Of a stretch of 48,299 nt of DNA, positions 27,186-35,041 are shown piece after piece. The stretch covers positions 1 to 48,299 of the forward strand of contig JACKEJ010000018.1 in the NCBI GenBank assembly GCA_020633055.1. The letters run 5' to 3'. The DNA is from Sandaracinaceae bacterium. Lineage in GTDB: Bacteria; Myxococcota_A; Polyangia; Polyangiales; Houyiibacteriaceae. Under the pieces are notes generated by a model. The model did no database searches. It had not been told where the DNA came from and saw nothing but the letters and a program-made list of their open reading frames with translations. Numbering within the stretch: the first letter of the stretch is position 1; each line of letters begins with the position of its first letter. A program made the position numbers and the translations under genes.

Positions 27186-27500
27186 TCAGCTGTCGCTGCC
27201 GCCGGTGGGCATCGGCACGTCGGGCTCGGCCTCGCCGCGCTCGGCCGCCGCGATCTCGTTCTCCACGAACGTGATGAGCTCGTCCACCGTGCGGATCTGC
27301 TTGGCCGTCTCCGGGTCCGGGCGGCGCCCGGTCATGTCGCGCAGCTGCACGAAGATGTCCACCGCGTCGATGCTGTCGAGGTCCAGGTCCTCGTAGAGCG
27401 TGGACTCGGGCTTGATCTGGTCGCGCTCGAGCTCGAAGGTGTCGGAGAGGATTTCGACGATCTCGGCAAAGATCTCGTCGCGGGTCATCGTGCGGCTCAT
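27186..27500 (-). CDS. Acyl carrier protein
   Basis: This roughly 104-residue protein has the four-helix ACP pattern: DEIFAEIVEILSDTFELE, the phosphopantetheine site LDLDSIDAVDIFVQL with Ser in DSI, and a third helix with TVDELITFVENEI. An acidic tail of about 20 residues follows. Start is ATG 27500 or, more compactly, ATG 27488; neither has a strong ribosome binding site. It sits between an HMG-CoA-synthase-like gene and an ACP dehydratase, so it is probably a dedicated carrier for this pathway rather than the housekeeping AcpP. Confidence 0.9.
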   Translation of the reverse strand: MSRTMTRDEIFAEIVEILSDTFELERDQIKPESTLYEDLDLDSIDAVDIFVQLRDMTGRRPDPETAKQIRTVDELITFVENEIAAAERGEAEPDVPMPTGGSDS

Positions 27501-27587
27501 CAGGGTCGGATGCTTGTCAGAGACGCGCCGTGATCGCAAGCGGGGCGTGACCTTGGCCGCGCCCCGCCGCCCGTGCCGCGCCTTCGC

Positions 27588-28715
27588 TCAGGCCTTCGCG
27601 TGCCCAGCCCGCAGCGCCGTGTAGGCCGCCGCGTCCAGCATCTCGCGCTCGTCCAGGTCGCGCTCTGCGGCGGGCATCCACGCGCCCTTCGCGGCCGCGG
27701 GCCCGGCGCTCAGCGTGAGCAGCTCGCCGCCGAAGCCGCTGCCGTACGAGAACGCGCCGATGCGCGTGCCCTGCTTCAGCCCCGCCAGGGCCGTGGCCAC
27801 GGAGACCCACAGGCTGGCCGTGTAGCAGTTCCCCACGCGCTGGTTGAGGCGCATGGTGGGCACCACCTTGTTCTCGTACAGGCCCGCCGTGGTGCCCTCG
27901 TCGAGGCCCAGGCGCTCGCCCACCTCGGCCACGGCCTTCTTCACCATCTTGGGGAAGGGCACGTGGAAGCACAGGCTGTCCAGCTGGTTCAGCACGTCGA
28001 GCGCGCTGGGCGCGTTCTTGCCGCCAGCCTCGGCCTGCTCGTGCGCCACGTAGTCGGCGAAGCAGCTGGCCGCGGCCAGCTTGTAGCAGTCGAGCGAGAG
28101 CTGCCCCTCCACGCTGGGGAAGGCCTGACCCACGGGGCGCCAAAAGTCGAACGCGGGCTGACTGTAGGGGAAGCTGGCCACCTCCACGGCGGCGATGTCG
28201 GGGGTGCCCACGATCATGGCCACCGCGCCCGCGCCCTGCGTGGGCTCGCCGCCGTCCTCGGGGGCGTAGAGCGCGACGTCCGTCGCGATGACCAGCGCCG
28301 ACTTGCCGCGCGCCGCGCCCGACAGCTGCCACTCGACCGCTTGGCGCAGCGCGAGGGTGCCGCCGTAGCAGGCGTGCTTCACCTCGTACGAGCGCACGGG
28401 GCCCACCAGGCCCAGCTCCTCGGCGACCCAGGCCGACAGCGGGCGGCTCATGTCCTTGGCGGTCTCCGTGCCCACCACAATCATCCCGATGTCCGCCAGC
28501 GTGCCCGACCAGCTGTCGAGCGCCCGCCGCGCCGCGCCCACCGCCAGGGTGACCACGTCGGTCCCGGCAGGGCACAGCGCCATCTCGTGGCAGCCCAGTC
28601 CGGAGAGGTACTTGTTTGGGTCCACCCCGCGCAGCGCGCCCAGCTCCGTGAGGGGCAGCGCGGCGGAGGGGAAGTGGACGCCCAGGGCGGAGATTCCGAC
28701 GGTCGAGGTGCTCAT
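27588..28715 (-). CDS. HMG-CoA synthase-like condensing enzyme
   Basis: The 375-residue protein has the thiolase fold with HMG-CoA synthase features: VVGTETAKDMSRPLS with the catalytic-type Glu, the nucleophile Cys in YEVKHACYGGTLAL (about residue 115), His in LCFHVPFPKMVKK (about 239), and the C-terminal QRVGNCYTASLWVSV and YGSGFGG. Such enzymes condense an acetyl unit with a beta-keto acyl chain, in the mevalonate pathway or in beta-branching of polyketides. The next genes are an ACP and an ACP dehydratase and no other mevalonate genes are present, so an ACP-linked role like PksG is favoured, but this is inference. The start ATG at 28715 faces an A+T-rich regulatory gap. Confidence 0.85.
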   Translation of the reverse strand: MSTSTVGISALGVHFPSAALPLTELGALRGVDPNKYLSGLGCHEMALCPAGTDVVTLAVGAARRALDSWSGTLADIGMIVVGTETAKDMSRPLSAWVAEELGLVGPVRSYEVKHACYGGTLALRQAVEWQLSGAARGKSALVIATDVALYAPEDGGEPTQGAGAVAMIVGTPDIAAVEVASFPYSQPAFDFWRPVGQAFPSVEGQLSLDCYKLAAASCFADYVAHEQAEAGGKNAPSALDVLNQLDSLCFHVPFPKMVKKAVAEVGERLGLDEGTTAGLYENKVVPTMRLNQRVGNCYTASLWVSVATALAGLKQGTRIGAFSYGSGFGGELLTLSAGPAAAKGAWMPAAERDLDEREMLDAAAYTALRAGHAKA

Positions 28716-28751
28716 GACGGACGATTTAGCAGAGCCGGAACGGCCGTGCGC

Positions 28752-28798
28752 GTAATTGTCCTGTAATCACGGTTGCTTTCATGTAATATTGATATTAC
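28752..28798. promoter_or_regulatory. A+T-rich divergent control region with perfect palindrome
   Basis: The sequence GTAATATTGATATTAC at 28783-28798 is a perfect palindrome with 7-base arms. Two further GTAAT words lie at 28752 and 28763. This is the most A+T-rich stretch of the surrounding region and lies between the divergent HMG-CoA-synthase-like and methyltransferase genes, so it is a likely operator and promoter zone. Confidence 0.55.
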
Positions 28799-28901
28799 TG
28801 AAAACACGAGCACTTGCGCGCACATACACCTACGCGGGCACCCGATGTCATGTCCTGGGGTCGGTTTCGCGGCCAGGCCATCGGGGTCATAATCGTGGGC
28901 C

Positions 28902-29786
28902 ATGGATGTCTGGTCCCCCGCGCAGTACCTCCGCTTCGCCGCCGAGCGGCGGCTGCCGTTCGATGCGCTGGTGGCGCTCTGCGAGAGGCGCGACGGCGGG
29001 CAGGGCGTGGACCTGGGCTGCGGCACGGGCGAGCTGACCCGCGAGCTGCCCGAGCGTCTGGGGCTGCGCCATGTGCTGGGGGTGGACCTGAGCGAGGCCA
29101 TGCTGGCGCGGGCTCGAGGGGAGGGCGGAGAGCCAACGGAGCTCAGCGCGTCCCAAGAGCCCGGTGCGCAGACCGCGGAGCCCAGCCCGCTTGGCGAGCC
29201 CAGCGCGCTCCCCCAGACCGTCACGTTCGCGCATTCGGACCTGGCCCAGTTCACGAGCCCCCAGCCGCTCGACCTGGTGTTCTCCAACGCGGCGCTGCAC
29301 TGGGTCCCCGACCACGCCTCCGTGCTGGCCCGCCTGCGCGCGCAGCTGGCACCCGGCGGGCAGCTGGCCATCCAGCTGCCGTGCAACGGGGACCACCCGG
29401 CCTACGCGGCCATCGACGAGACCGTCCAGGAGCAGCACGCGCTCTTCCCTGGGGAGCTCCCGAGCGTGGCCTCCATCGCCAACGTGGAGACCCCCGAGCG
29501 CTACCTGAGCATCCTGCACGGCCTGGGGGCCAGCGCCGTGAACGTGCACATGCGCGTCTTTCCGCACGTGCTGGCCGAGCCGCTGCACGTGCTCGAGTGG
29601 GTGCGAGGGACGGCGCTGCACCCCTTCCGCGTTGCGCTGCCGGACGACGCAGCGTACGCCGCGTTCTTGGCTTCCTACGAGGCGCGCCTGAGGCGCACGC
29701 TGGGGCCCCCCGCCATGCCCTACCTCTTCACGTTCAAGCGCATCTTCCTGTGGGCGCGCTTCGACGAGCCCGCGGCTCTCCGATGA
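28902..29786 (+). CDS. Trans-aconitate 2-methyltransferase-like SAM methyltransferase
   Basis: The 294-residue protein opens with MDVWSPAQYLRFAAERRLPFDALV, the usual Tam N-terminus, followed by SAM motif I VDLGCGTGELTRELPERLG and VDLSEAMLARARG, then DLVFSNAALHWVPDH. Tam methylates trans-aconitate, an inhibitor by-product of the citric acid cycle. Residues about 68-105 hold a low-complexity Glu/Pro/Ser-rich insertion absent from normal Tam proteins. The stop overlaps the start of the first WYL regulator as ATGA. A cytoplasmic class I methyltransferase is clear; the exact substrate is less so. Confidence 0.85.
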   Translation: MDVWSPAQYLRFAAERRLPFDALVALCERRDGGQGVDLGCGTGELTRELPERLGLRHVLGVDLSEAMLARARGEGGEPTELSASQEPGAQTAEPSPLGEPSALPQTVTFAHSDLAQFTSPQPLDLVFSNAALHWVPDHASVLARLRAQLAPGGQLAIQLPCNGDHPAYAAIDETVQEQHALFPGELPSVASIANVETPERYLSILHGLGASAVNVHMRVFPHVLAEPLHVLEWVRGTALHPFRVALPDDAAYAAFLASYEARLRRTLGPPAMPYLFTFKRIFLWARFDEPAALR

Positions 29787-30778
29787 AGCGGCTCGAGCGC
29801 CTGCTGGACTTGGTGCACGTGCTGCAGACGGCCCACGCGCCCGTGTCGCTCGACGCGCTGCGCGAGCTGTTCCCGGACTACGCCGAGGGCAACCACGACG
29901 CGACGCGGCGCAAGTTCGAGCGCGACAAGGCCGAGCTGGCGGAGCTGGGGCTGGTGCTGCGCTACGTGGCGGACGAGGACGCCGAGCACGGCGGCCAGGG
30001 GGGCTATTGGCTGGACGCCGACGCGAGCTACCTGCCGCCCATCGAGCTGAGCGGGAAGGACCGCGCGCTGTTGGCGAGCGCGGCCCGAGCGGCCCTGGGG
30101 AGCGAGACCTCACCGCGGCGCGCGGCCCTGCGGCTGGCGCTGGCCAAGCTGGATGCGGACGCGGAGCAGGACGCCCCGCGTGCGCCGCGCGTGATGCCGG
30201 CGCGCCTGAGCGAGGAGCCCGTGAGCGACGCGCTCGAGCAGCTGAGCGATGCCCTCGCGCGGCGCAAGCGCGTGCGGCTGCGCTACCAGAAGCCCGACGC
30301 GGCGCCCACCGAGCGCGACGTGGACCCGTACGCGCTGTTCTCGAAGAGCGGCGTGTGGCACCTGTGCGGGCACGACCACCGCCGGGCCGAGACGCGCGTG
30401 TTCCGGGTGTCGCGGGTCCTGTCGCTGAGCGTGAACGACAAGAAGCCCGGGCACCCCGACTACGACATCCCCGCGAGCTTCCGCGCGGCGGACTACGCCA
30501 GCATGGACCCCCTGCGCTACGAGGTGAACGCGCCGCTCGGATGTCGGGTGCGCGTGGACCCGGAGGTGGCGTTCCTGATGCGCGCCAGCTGGGGCGAGCC
30601 CGACGCCGACGGCGTGTTCGCGCTCACCACCACCAACCTGCCGCACCTGGTGCAGCAAGTGCTGGACCTGGGGCTGCGCGCCGAGCTGCTGCACCCGCCC
30701 GAGGCGCGCGAGGTCGTGGCACGCAGGCTGCGGGCCGTGCTGGCCGCGCACGGTGAGCGCGTGGAGGGCGAGGCGTGA
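29783..30778 (+). CDS. WYL-domain transcriptional regulator (PafB-like)
   Basis: The 331-residue protein starts MKRLERLLDLVHVLQTAHAPVSLDALREL, a winged helix-turn-helix typical of PafB/YafY-type regulators, with recognition-helix segment HDATRRKFERDKAELAELG. The WYL domain follows from about residue 170: RVRLRYQKPD, VDPYALFSKSGVWHLCGHDH (the WYL motif reads WHL) and TRVFRVSRVLSL. A C-terminal WCX extension ends near residue 325. WYL domains bind nucleic-acid-like ligands and often control DNA-damage or phage-defence genes. It is translationally coupled with both neighbours, and the next gene is a second WYL protein, as in PafBC. Confidence 0.9.
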   Translation: MKRLERLLDLVHVLQTAHAPVSLDALRELFPDYAEGNHDATRRKFERDKAELAELGLVLRYVADEDAEHGGQGGYWLDADASYLPPIELSGKDRALLASAARAALGSETSPRRAALRLALAKLDADAEQDAPRAPRVMPARLSEEPVSDALEQLSDALARRKRVRLRYQKPDAAPTERDVDPYALFSKSGVWHLCGHDHRRAETRVFRVSRVLSLSVNDKKPGHPDYDIPASFRAADYASMDPLRYEVNAPLGCRVRVDPEVAFLMRASWGEPDADGVFALTTTNLPHLVQQVLDLGLRAELLHPPEAREVVARRLRAVLAAHGERVEGEA

Positions 30779-31833
30779 GCGACCTCAGCAGTGACCTCAG
30801 CCGCTTCTTGGTGCTGGTGCCGTGGCTGGCGCAGAGCGAGGACGGAGTGCCCGCGGCCGAGGTGTGTGCGCGGCTCGGCGTGACGCAGGCCGAGCTGGCC
30901 AAGCTGGTGGACCAGGTGGCCTTCGTGGGCACGCCCGACGGCAGCCCCGACGAGCTGGTGGACCTGTACCTCGAGGGCGACCGGCTGCACGTGGCGCTGC
31001 CGCAGCAGTTTACGCGCGCGCCGCGCTTCACCGCGGATGAGCTGCTGGCGCTGCTGATGGTGTTGGCCCCTCTGCGCAGCGCGCCCGTGCCCACGCTCTC
31101 GCGCGAGGCCGAGGCGCTGGCGGTGCGCCTGCTGGAGCTGGGCAGCGAGCGCGCGCGCGCGCTGGTGGCGGCGGTGGACGATGTGGTGTTCAGCGAAGGT
31201 GAGCGTAGCGAAGAGGAGGCGCACCTGGCGCTGCTGGAGCAGGCCGTGCGCGAGCACCGCGTGTGCGACGCCGAGTACTACACGGCGGGGCGCGACGCGC
31301 TCTCGCAGCGGCAGCTGCACCCCATGCTGCTCATCGAGCGGCGCGGCGCGTGGTACGTGGTGGACGACCAGCACAAGACCTTCAAGGTGGCCCGCTTCAA
31401 GCGCCTGGCCCCGAGCGACGCGCGCTTCACGCCCCCCGCCGGCTTCGACCACGAGCGCTACGTGCACGGCGAGCTCTTCGTGCCGTTCGTGGACGCGGGG
31501 GATGGCGCGCTCGGCGCGGTAGCTGGCAAGGGCGCGCTCGGGTCGAGTCTCGGCGCGGGGCCCGGCACGGGCGCGCTCGGCGGACCTGCTGACGCGGGGC
31601 AGGGCGTCGCCGAGCCTGGCGCGGCGGACGAGCCGTTGCTCCGTCTCTCGGTGCGCGGGCGGCCGCGGCTGGGGCGCGGAGGGGCCACGGCGCGACTGTT
31701 CAGTTTCATTCGCCGCGAGGGGGGCGATGTCGTGCTAGAGGGGCCGGCCCACGAGCGCGAAGCGTTCTTGGGGGAGACAAAGGCGCTCTTGGCGCGCTAT
31801 GAGTTCGAGAAAGACGGTCATGGACAAGGGTGA
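30775..31833 (+). CDS. WYL-domain protein (PafC-like partner)
   Basis: The 352-residue protein begins at a GTG that overlaps the upstream stop (GTGA). It has a short N-terminal helix-turn-helix (VPAAEVCARLGVTQAELAKLV), a PafC-like middle with FTADELLALLMVLAPLR, and a WYL domain around CDAEYYTAGRD, RQLHPMLLIERRGAWYVVDDQ and FKVARFKRLAPSDARF. Residues about 240-285 are a Gly/Ala-rich low-complexity insertion. PafB and PafC act as a pair in the DNA-damage response of actinobacteria; this pair has the same order, but its targets are unknown. Confidence 0.85.
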   Translation: MSDLSSDLSRFLVLVPWLAQSEDGVPAAEVCARLGVTQAELAKLVDQVAFVGTPDGSPDELVDLYLEGDRLHVALPQQFTRAPRFTADELLALLMVLAPLRSAPVPTLSREAEALAVRLLELGSERARALVAAVDDVVFSEGERSEEEAHLALLEQAVREHRVCDAEYYTAGRDALSQRQLHPMLLIERRGAWYVVDDQHKTFKVARFKRLAPSDARFTPPAGFDHERYVHGELFVPFVDAGDGALGAVAGKGALGSSLGAGPGTGALGGPADAGQGVAEPGAADEPLLRLSVRGRPRLGRGGATARLFSFIRREGGDVVLEGPAHEREAFLGETKALLARYEFEKDGHGQG

Positions 31834-32929
31834 ACGGTCGCGAGCGATTGGGTGCTGGTACGGACAGCTGACGGGCGATGCCCTCGGCAGCCTGGTGGAG
31901 TTCAAGACGGCGGCGGAGATCGCCGCGGCCTACCCCGAGGGGGTGCGCGAGCTGCACGACGGCGGCACCTTCAACACGCTGGCAGGGCAGCCCACGGACG
32001 ACTCCGAGATGGCGCTGGCGCTGTCCTGGTCGCTGCTGGACGAGGGCGACTTCCTCGAGGAGTCCGTCGCGCGCCACTACGTGAGCTGGGCCGCCACCGA
32101 CCCCTTCGACATCGGCAACACCGTGCGCACCGCGACCGACGCGGGCCAGCGCGCGCTCGAGAACGAAGAGGACGTGGCGCCCGCCATGCGCAACGGCGCG
32201 AACCAGGCCAGCCAGGCCAACGGTGCGCTCATGCGCGTCTCGCCCATCGCCATCTTCGGGGCGCGGCGCGGCGACGAGTGGGTGGCCAAGGCCGCCATGG
32301 ACGACGCCAACCTGACGCACCCGCACCCCGCGTGTCGTCACGCCAACGCCGTGTTCGCCGTGACCCTGGCGCGCGCCATCCGCGGCGAGACCGACCCGCG
32401 CGCGTTGTACTCGCAGGCGCAGGACTACGCCGCGCGCATCGACGCGCACCCCGTGGTGCGTGGCGCGCTGCGTGACGCCGAAGAGGGCCCCCCGCGCGAC
32501 TTCAGCGACAAGCTGGGCTGGGTGCGCGTGGCGCTGCAGAACGCCTTCCACGTCCTGCTCACGGCCAGCTCGCTCGAAGAGGGTCTGGTGGAGACCGTGG
32601 GCCGCGGCGGCGACACGGACACCAACGCCGCCATCGTCGGCGCGCTGTTGGGCGCGGTCTACGGGGCCGGCGCCATCCCCGCGCAGTGGCGCGACTGCGT
32701 GGACGGCTGCGAGCCCGATGAAGACGAAGAGGGCGTGTTCCGCCCGCGGCCGAGCTGGCTGTGGCCCACCGGCGCCGAGGGCTTGGCGCTGTCGCTGCTG
32801 GCGTCGGGTGAAGACGTGGGTGGCGCGGACGGACGCGGTGACGGCGACGACGCGGACGACCACGACGAGTCCGACGAAGAGGCCGACGCGCGCGTGCGCG
32901 CCGAGCTGTTCGACGACGCGGACGACTGA
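31820..32929 (+). CDS. ADP-ribosylglycohydrolase family protein
   Basis: The protein has the metal-binding motifs of the ARH/DraG family: GQLTGDALGSLVEF near the N-terminus, QPTDDSEMALALSWSLL, and the C-terminal GRGGDTDTNAAIVGALLGA, whose Asp residues bind the two Mg ions. These enzymes remove ADP-ribose from proteins or nucleic acids. I chose ATG 31820 because the family homology begins shortly after it; ATG 31799 is an alternative. Either start overlaps the end of the WYL gene, so the two are probably co-transcribed. The last 40 residues are very rich in Asp and Glu. The stop codon lies in the first copy of a 16-bp tandem repeat. Confidence 0.9.
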   Translation: MDKGERSRAIGCWYGQLTGDALGSLVEFKTAAEIAAAYPEGVRELHDGGTFNTLAGQPTDDSEMALALSWSLLDEGDFLEESVARHYVSWAATDPFDIGNTVRTATDAGQRALENEEDVAPAMRNGANQASQANGALMRVSPIAIFGARRGDEWVAKAAMDDANLTHPHPACRHANAVFAVTLARAIRGETDPRALYSQAQDYAARIDAHPVVRGALRDAEEGPPRDFSDKLGWVRVALQNAFHVLLTASSLEEGLVETVGRGGDTDTNAAIVGALLGAVYGAGAIPAQWRDCVDGCEPDEDEEGVFRPRPSWLWPTGAEGLALSLLASGEDVGGADGRGDGDDADDHDESDEEADARVRAELFDDADD

Positions 32930-32987
32930 CGACGCGGCCGACTGGCGACGCGGCCGACTGGCGACGCGGCCTACTGGCGACGCGGCC
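32924..32987. repeat. Four tandem copies of a 16-bp repeat
   Basis: The unit GACTGGCGACGCGGCC occurs four times without gaps (starts 32924, 32940, 32956, 32972), with a partial fifth. The first copy differs by an A that creates the TGA stop of the glycohydrolase gene; the fourth differs in its first base. The unit is not a multiple of three, so it lies outside coding sequence. Confidence 0.85.
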
Positions 32988-33073
32988 GACTGAGTGCGAG
33001 GTGCGGGGGGGCCGAGGCGGCGCGAGGTGCGGGTGGTTGTCGACGCCCTGCGCGCGGTGGCACCCTTCTGAGC

Positions 33074-34075
33074 ATGAGCTTCGGTGGATGGTCGTCGCGG
33101 GGCACGCGGTTTGCGCTGCTGTTCGTGCTGGTGTGCGGACGGACGCAGGCGGGCTGTAGCGGCGGCGGCGGGAACAGCGGCGACGCGGGGCAGGACGCGA
33201 CGACCACGAGCGACGGAAGCACGCAAGACGGCGCGCAGGCGGACACCGGTTCGGGAACGGACGCTAGCGCGGACGACCAGGGCGTGCGCGACGCGGCCGC
33301 GGGGGATGGCGCGGTCGACGTGGGGACCACTGACGCCGCGATGGGCGACGCGGGCGGTGCGCTCGACGGAGGAAGCGACGCGGGTGCGGCTGCCGATGCC
33401 GGCGCCGACGCGGCGACGAGCGACGCGGGTGACACCGACCTCGGCATGCCCGGCGCGGTCACCACCTACCTGGCGCGCGCGGATGGGCGGCGTTGCCCTG
33501 CCCCCGCGTGCGGTGGGTTCTTCCTCTCGGCGGTGAACCAGGCCAGCACCACATGCGCCGACGGGAGCAGCGCGGCGGAGTGCTACGTCGCCGCCCTCGA
33601 CTGGCGCCCGAGCGGACTGGGCCAGACGGACCAGTCACGCGCGCTGAGCGCGACGGGGGGCTTCCTCCTCGAAGGGCGGCTCGAGCAGCGGCGCTTCGGA
33701 ACCAACGGAGTGTTCGGCATGCTGCTGGTGGACAGCGCGTGGATCGCCGAGTGGGGCACCGCCGTGACCCCACCGTCCACGGCGCCCTTCCACGCGCTCG
33801 CGCGCACACCGCTGCTGTGCCTGCTGGACCCGTGCTTCAACATCCGGGCGGACATGCTCAACGACACGGCCACGCAGAACGTGTCCGCGGCGGACCTGAG
33901 CATGTCTGGGGCCTCGGCGGCCGATCAGACGCGCGGCGCGCAGGCCCTCGAAGCGGGCACGCTGCGGGCCACCGGCACGGTGATGACGGACACCGTGCCT
34001 GGGCCGGGCGGCTTCGGCGAGACCTACCACGCGACGCAGTTCTACGTGCCACTGCCGTTCATCACGCGCCTCTGA
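33074..34075 (+). CDS. DUF6748-type lipoprotein
   Basis: The 333-residue protein has a hydrophobic signal segment FALLFVLVC with a weak lipobox ending in QAGC, then about 100 residues rich in Asp, Gly, Ala and Thr, a linker style common in myxobacterial lipoproteins. The globular part starts near residue 125 with TTYLARADGRRCPAPACGGFF, then CADGSSAAECYVAALDW, the pattern of DUF6748. Six or more Cys residues may form disulfides. It probably sits in the outer membrane facing the outside or periplasm. Function is unknown. The next gene is a close paralogue. Confidence 0.75.
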   Translation: MSFGGWSSRGTRFALLFVLVCGRTQAGCSGGGGNSGDAGQDATTTSDGSTQDGAQADTGSGTDASADDQGVRDAAAGDGAVDVGTTDAAMGDAGGALDGGSDAGAAADAGADAATSDAGDTDLGMPGAVTTYLARADGRRCPAPACGGFFLSAVNQASTTCADGSSAAECYVAALDWRPSGLGQTDQSRALSATGGFLLEGRLEQRRFGTNGVFGMLLVDSAWIAEWGTAVTPPSTAPFHALARTPLLCLLDPCFNIRADMLNDTATQNVSAADLSMSGASAADQTRGAQALEAGTLRATGTVMTDTVPGPGGFGETYHATQFYVPLPFITRL

Positions 34076-34115
34076 CGCGTGTGCACACGCCGCAGCGGGA
34101 TGGCACCTTGCTGCC

Positions 34116-34940
34116 ATGACTGACTTCGGTGGTGGGTGCCTACGCCGGGCACGTGCGGGGCGGTGGTGGCAAGACCGTGTGGGCGTGCTGCGCTGCAAGG
34201 CTCGGGCGCGCGAGGTGCGCGGGATAGGCGTCATCGCAGCGCTCGTCCTGGCCGCTGGTTGCGGCGGCGGCAGCGGGGCACCTGGCGACCAAGGCGCGAG
34301 CGGCGATCTCGGTGCCCCCGGTGCGTTGACGACTTACCTGGCGCGACACGACTCCCGACGCTGCGCCGCGCCTGCTTGCGGTGGGTACTTTCTGCAGGCG
34401 GTCAACCAGGACGACACGCCATGCCCCGACGGAACGCGCGCGGAAGAGTGTTACGTCGCCGAGCTGGACTGGACCACGAGCGGGCTGTCGGACGCCGACC
34501 AGGTGCGCGTCACGGGCGCGCAAGGTGGGTTCTTGCTGGATGGACGCGCGCTCACCCGCGCGTTCGGGGCAGCCGGCAACTTCGGCGTCCTCCAAGTGAG
34601 CGCCGCGTGGATCGCGGAGTGGGGTACACCGCTGGCGGTGCCTGCGGACGTGGACGTGCATGCGCTCACGCGCACTCAGCTGCTGTGCTTGCTGGACCCC
34701 TGCTTCAACATCCAGGTGGACGCGCTGGGCACGGACTACACGACGATGGTCAGCGCCGTGGACCTGAGCGCGACGGGCGCGAGCGGCGAGCAAGAGACGA
34801 ACGGTCAGAGTGCCCTCGAGATGGGCGCGCTGCGCGCCGTGGGGACCATCAGCACCGACGAGGTCGCGGGCCCGGGGGGCTTCGGCGAGACCTACGACGC
34901 GCAGCAGTTCTACCTGCGGCTGCCGTTCGATCCGCTCTGA
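34116..34940 (+). CDS. DUF6748-type lipoprotein, paralogue of the preceding gene
   Basis: The protein shares the whole globular domain with its neighbour: TTYLARHDSRRCAAPACGGYF, then ECYVAELDWTTSGLSDADQ, IAEWGTPL, LLCLLDPCFNIQ and GPGGFGETYDAQQFYLRLPF. The lipobox is GVIAALVLAAGC, better than in the first copy, and the linker is only about 25 residues. A GTG at 34215 would give a more normal signal peptide than the ATG at 34116. The two genes look like a tandem duplication with a diverged linker. Function is unknown. Confidence 0.75.
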   Translation: MTDFGGGCLRRARAGRWWQDRVGVLRCKARAREVRGIGVIAALVLAAGCGGGSGAPGDQGASGDLGAPGALTTYLARHDSRRCAAPACGGYFLQAVNQDDTPCPDGTRAEECYVAELDWTTSGLSDADQVRVTGAQGGFLLDGRALTRAFGAAGNFGVLQVSAAWIAEWGTPLAVPADVDVHALTRTQLLCLLDPCFNIQVDALGTDYTTMVSAVDLSATGASGEQETNGQSALEMGALRAVGTISTDEVAGPGGFGETYDAQQFYLRLPFDPL

Positions 34941-35041
34941 GCGCTGGCGCACGCGTGGTGCTGCGTGACACGTCGCCCGCTGTGACAGCGTGACGCGGCG
35001 GGTACTCGCGCATGGGACGCTCGGCGCGTACGCTCGCGCGC

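Noticed and set aside
27573..28766. 397-codon plus-strand frame opposite the HMG-synthase-like gene
   Set aside because: Antisense shadow of a gene with intact Cys, His and Glu catalytic segments.
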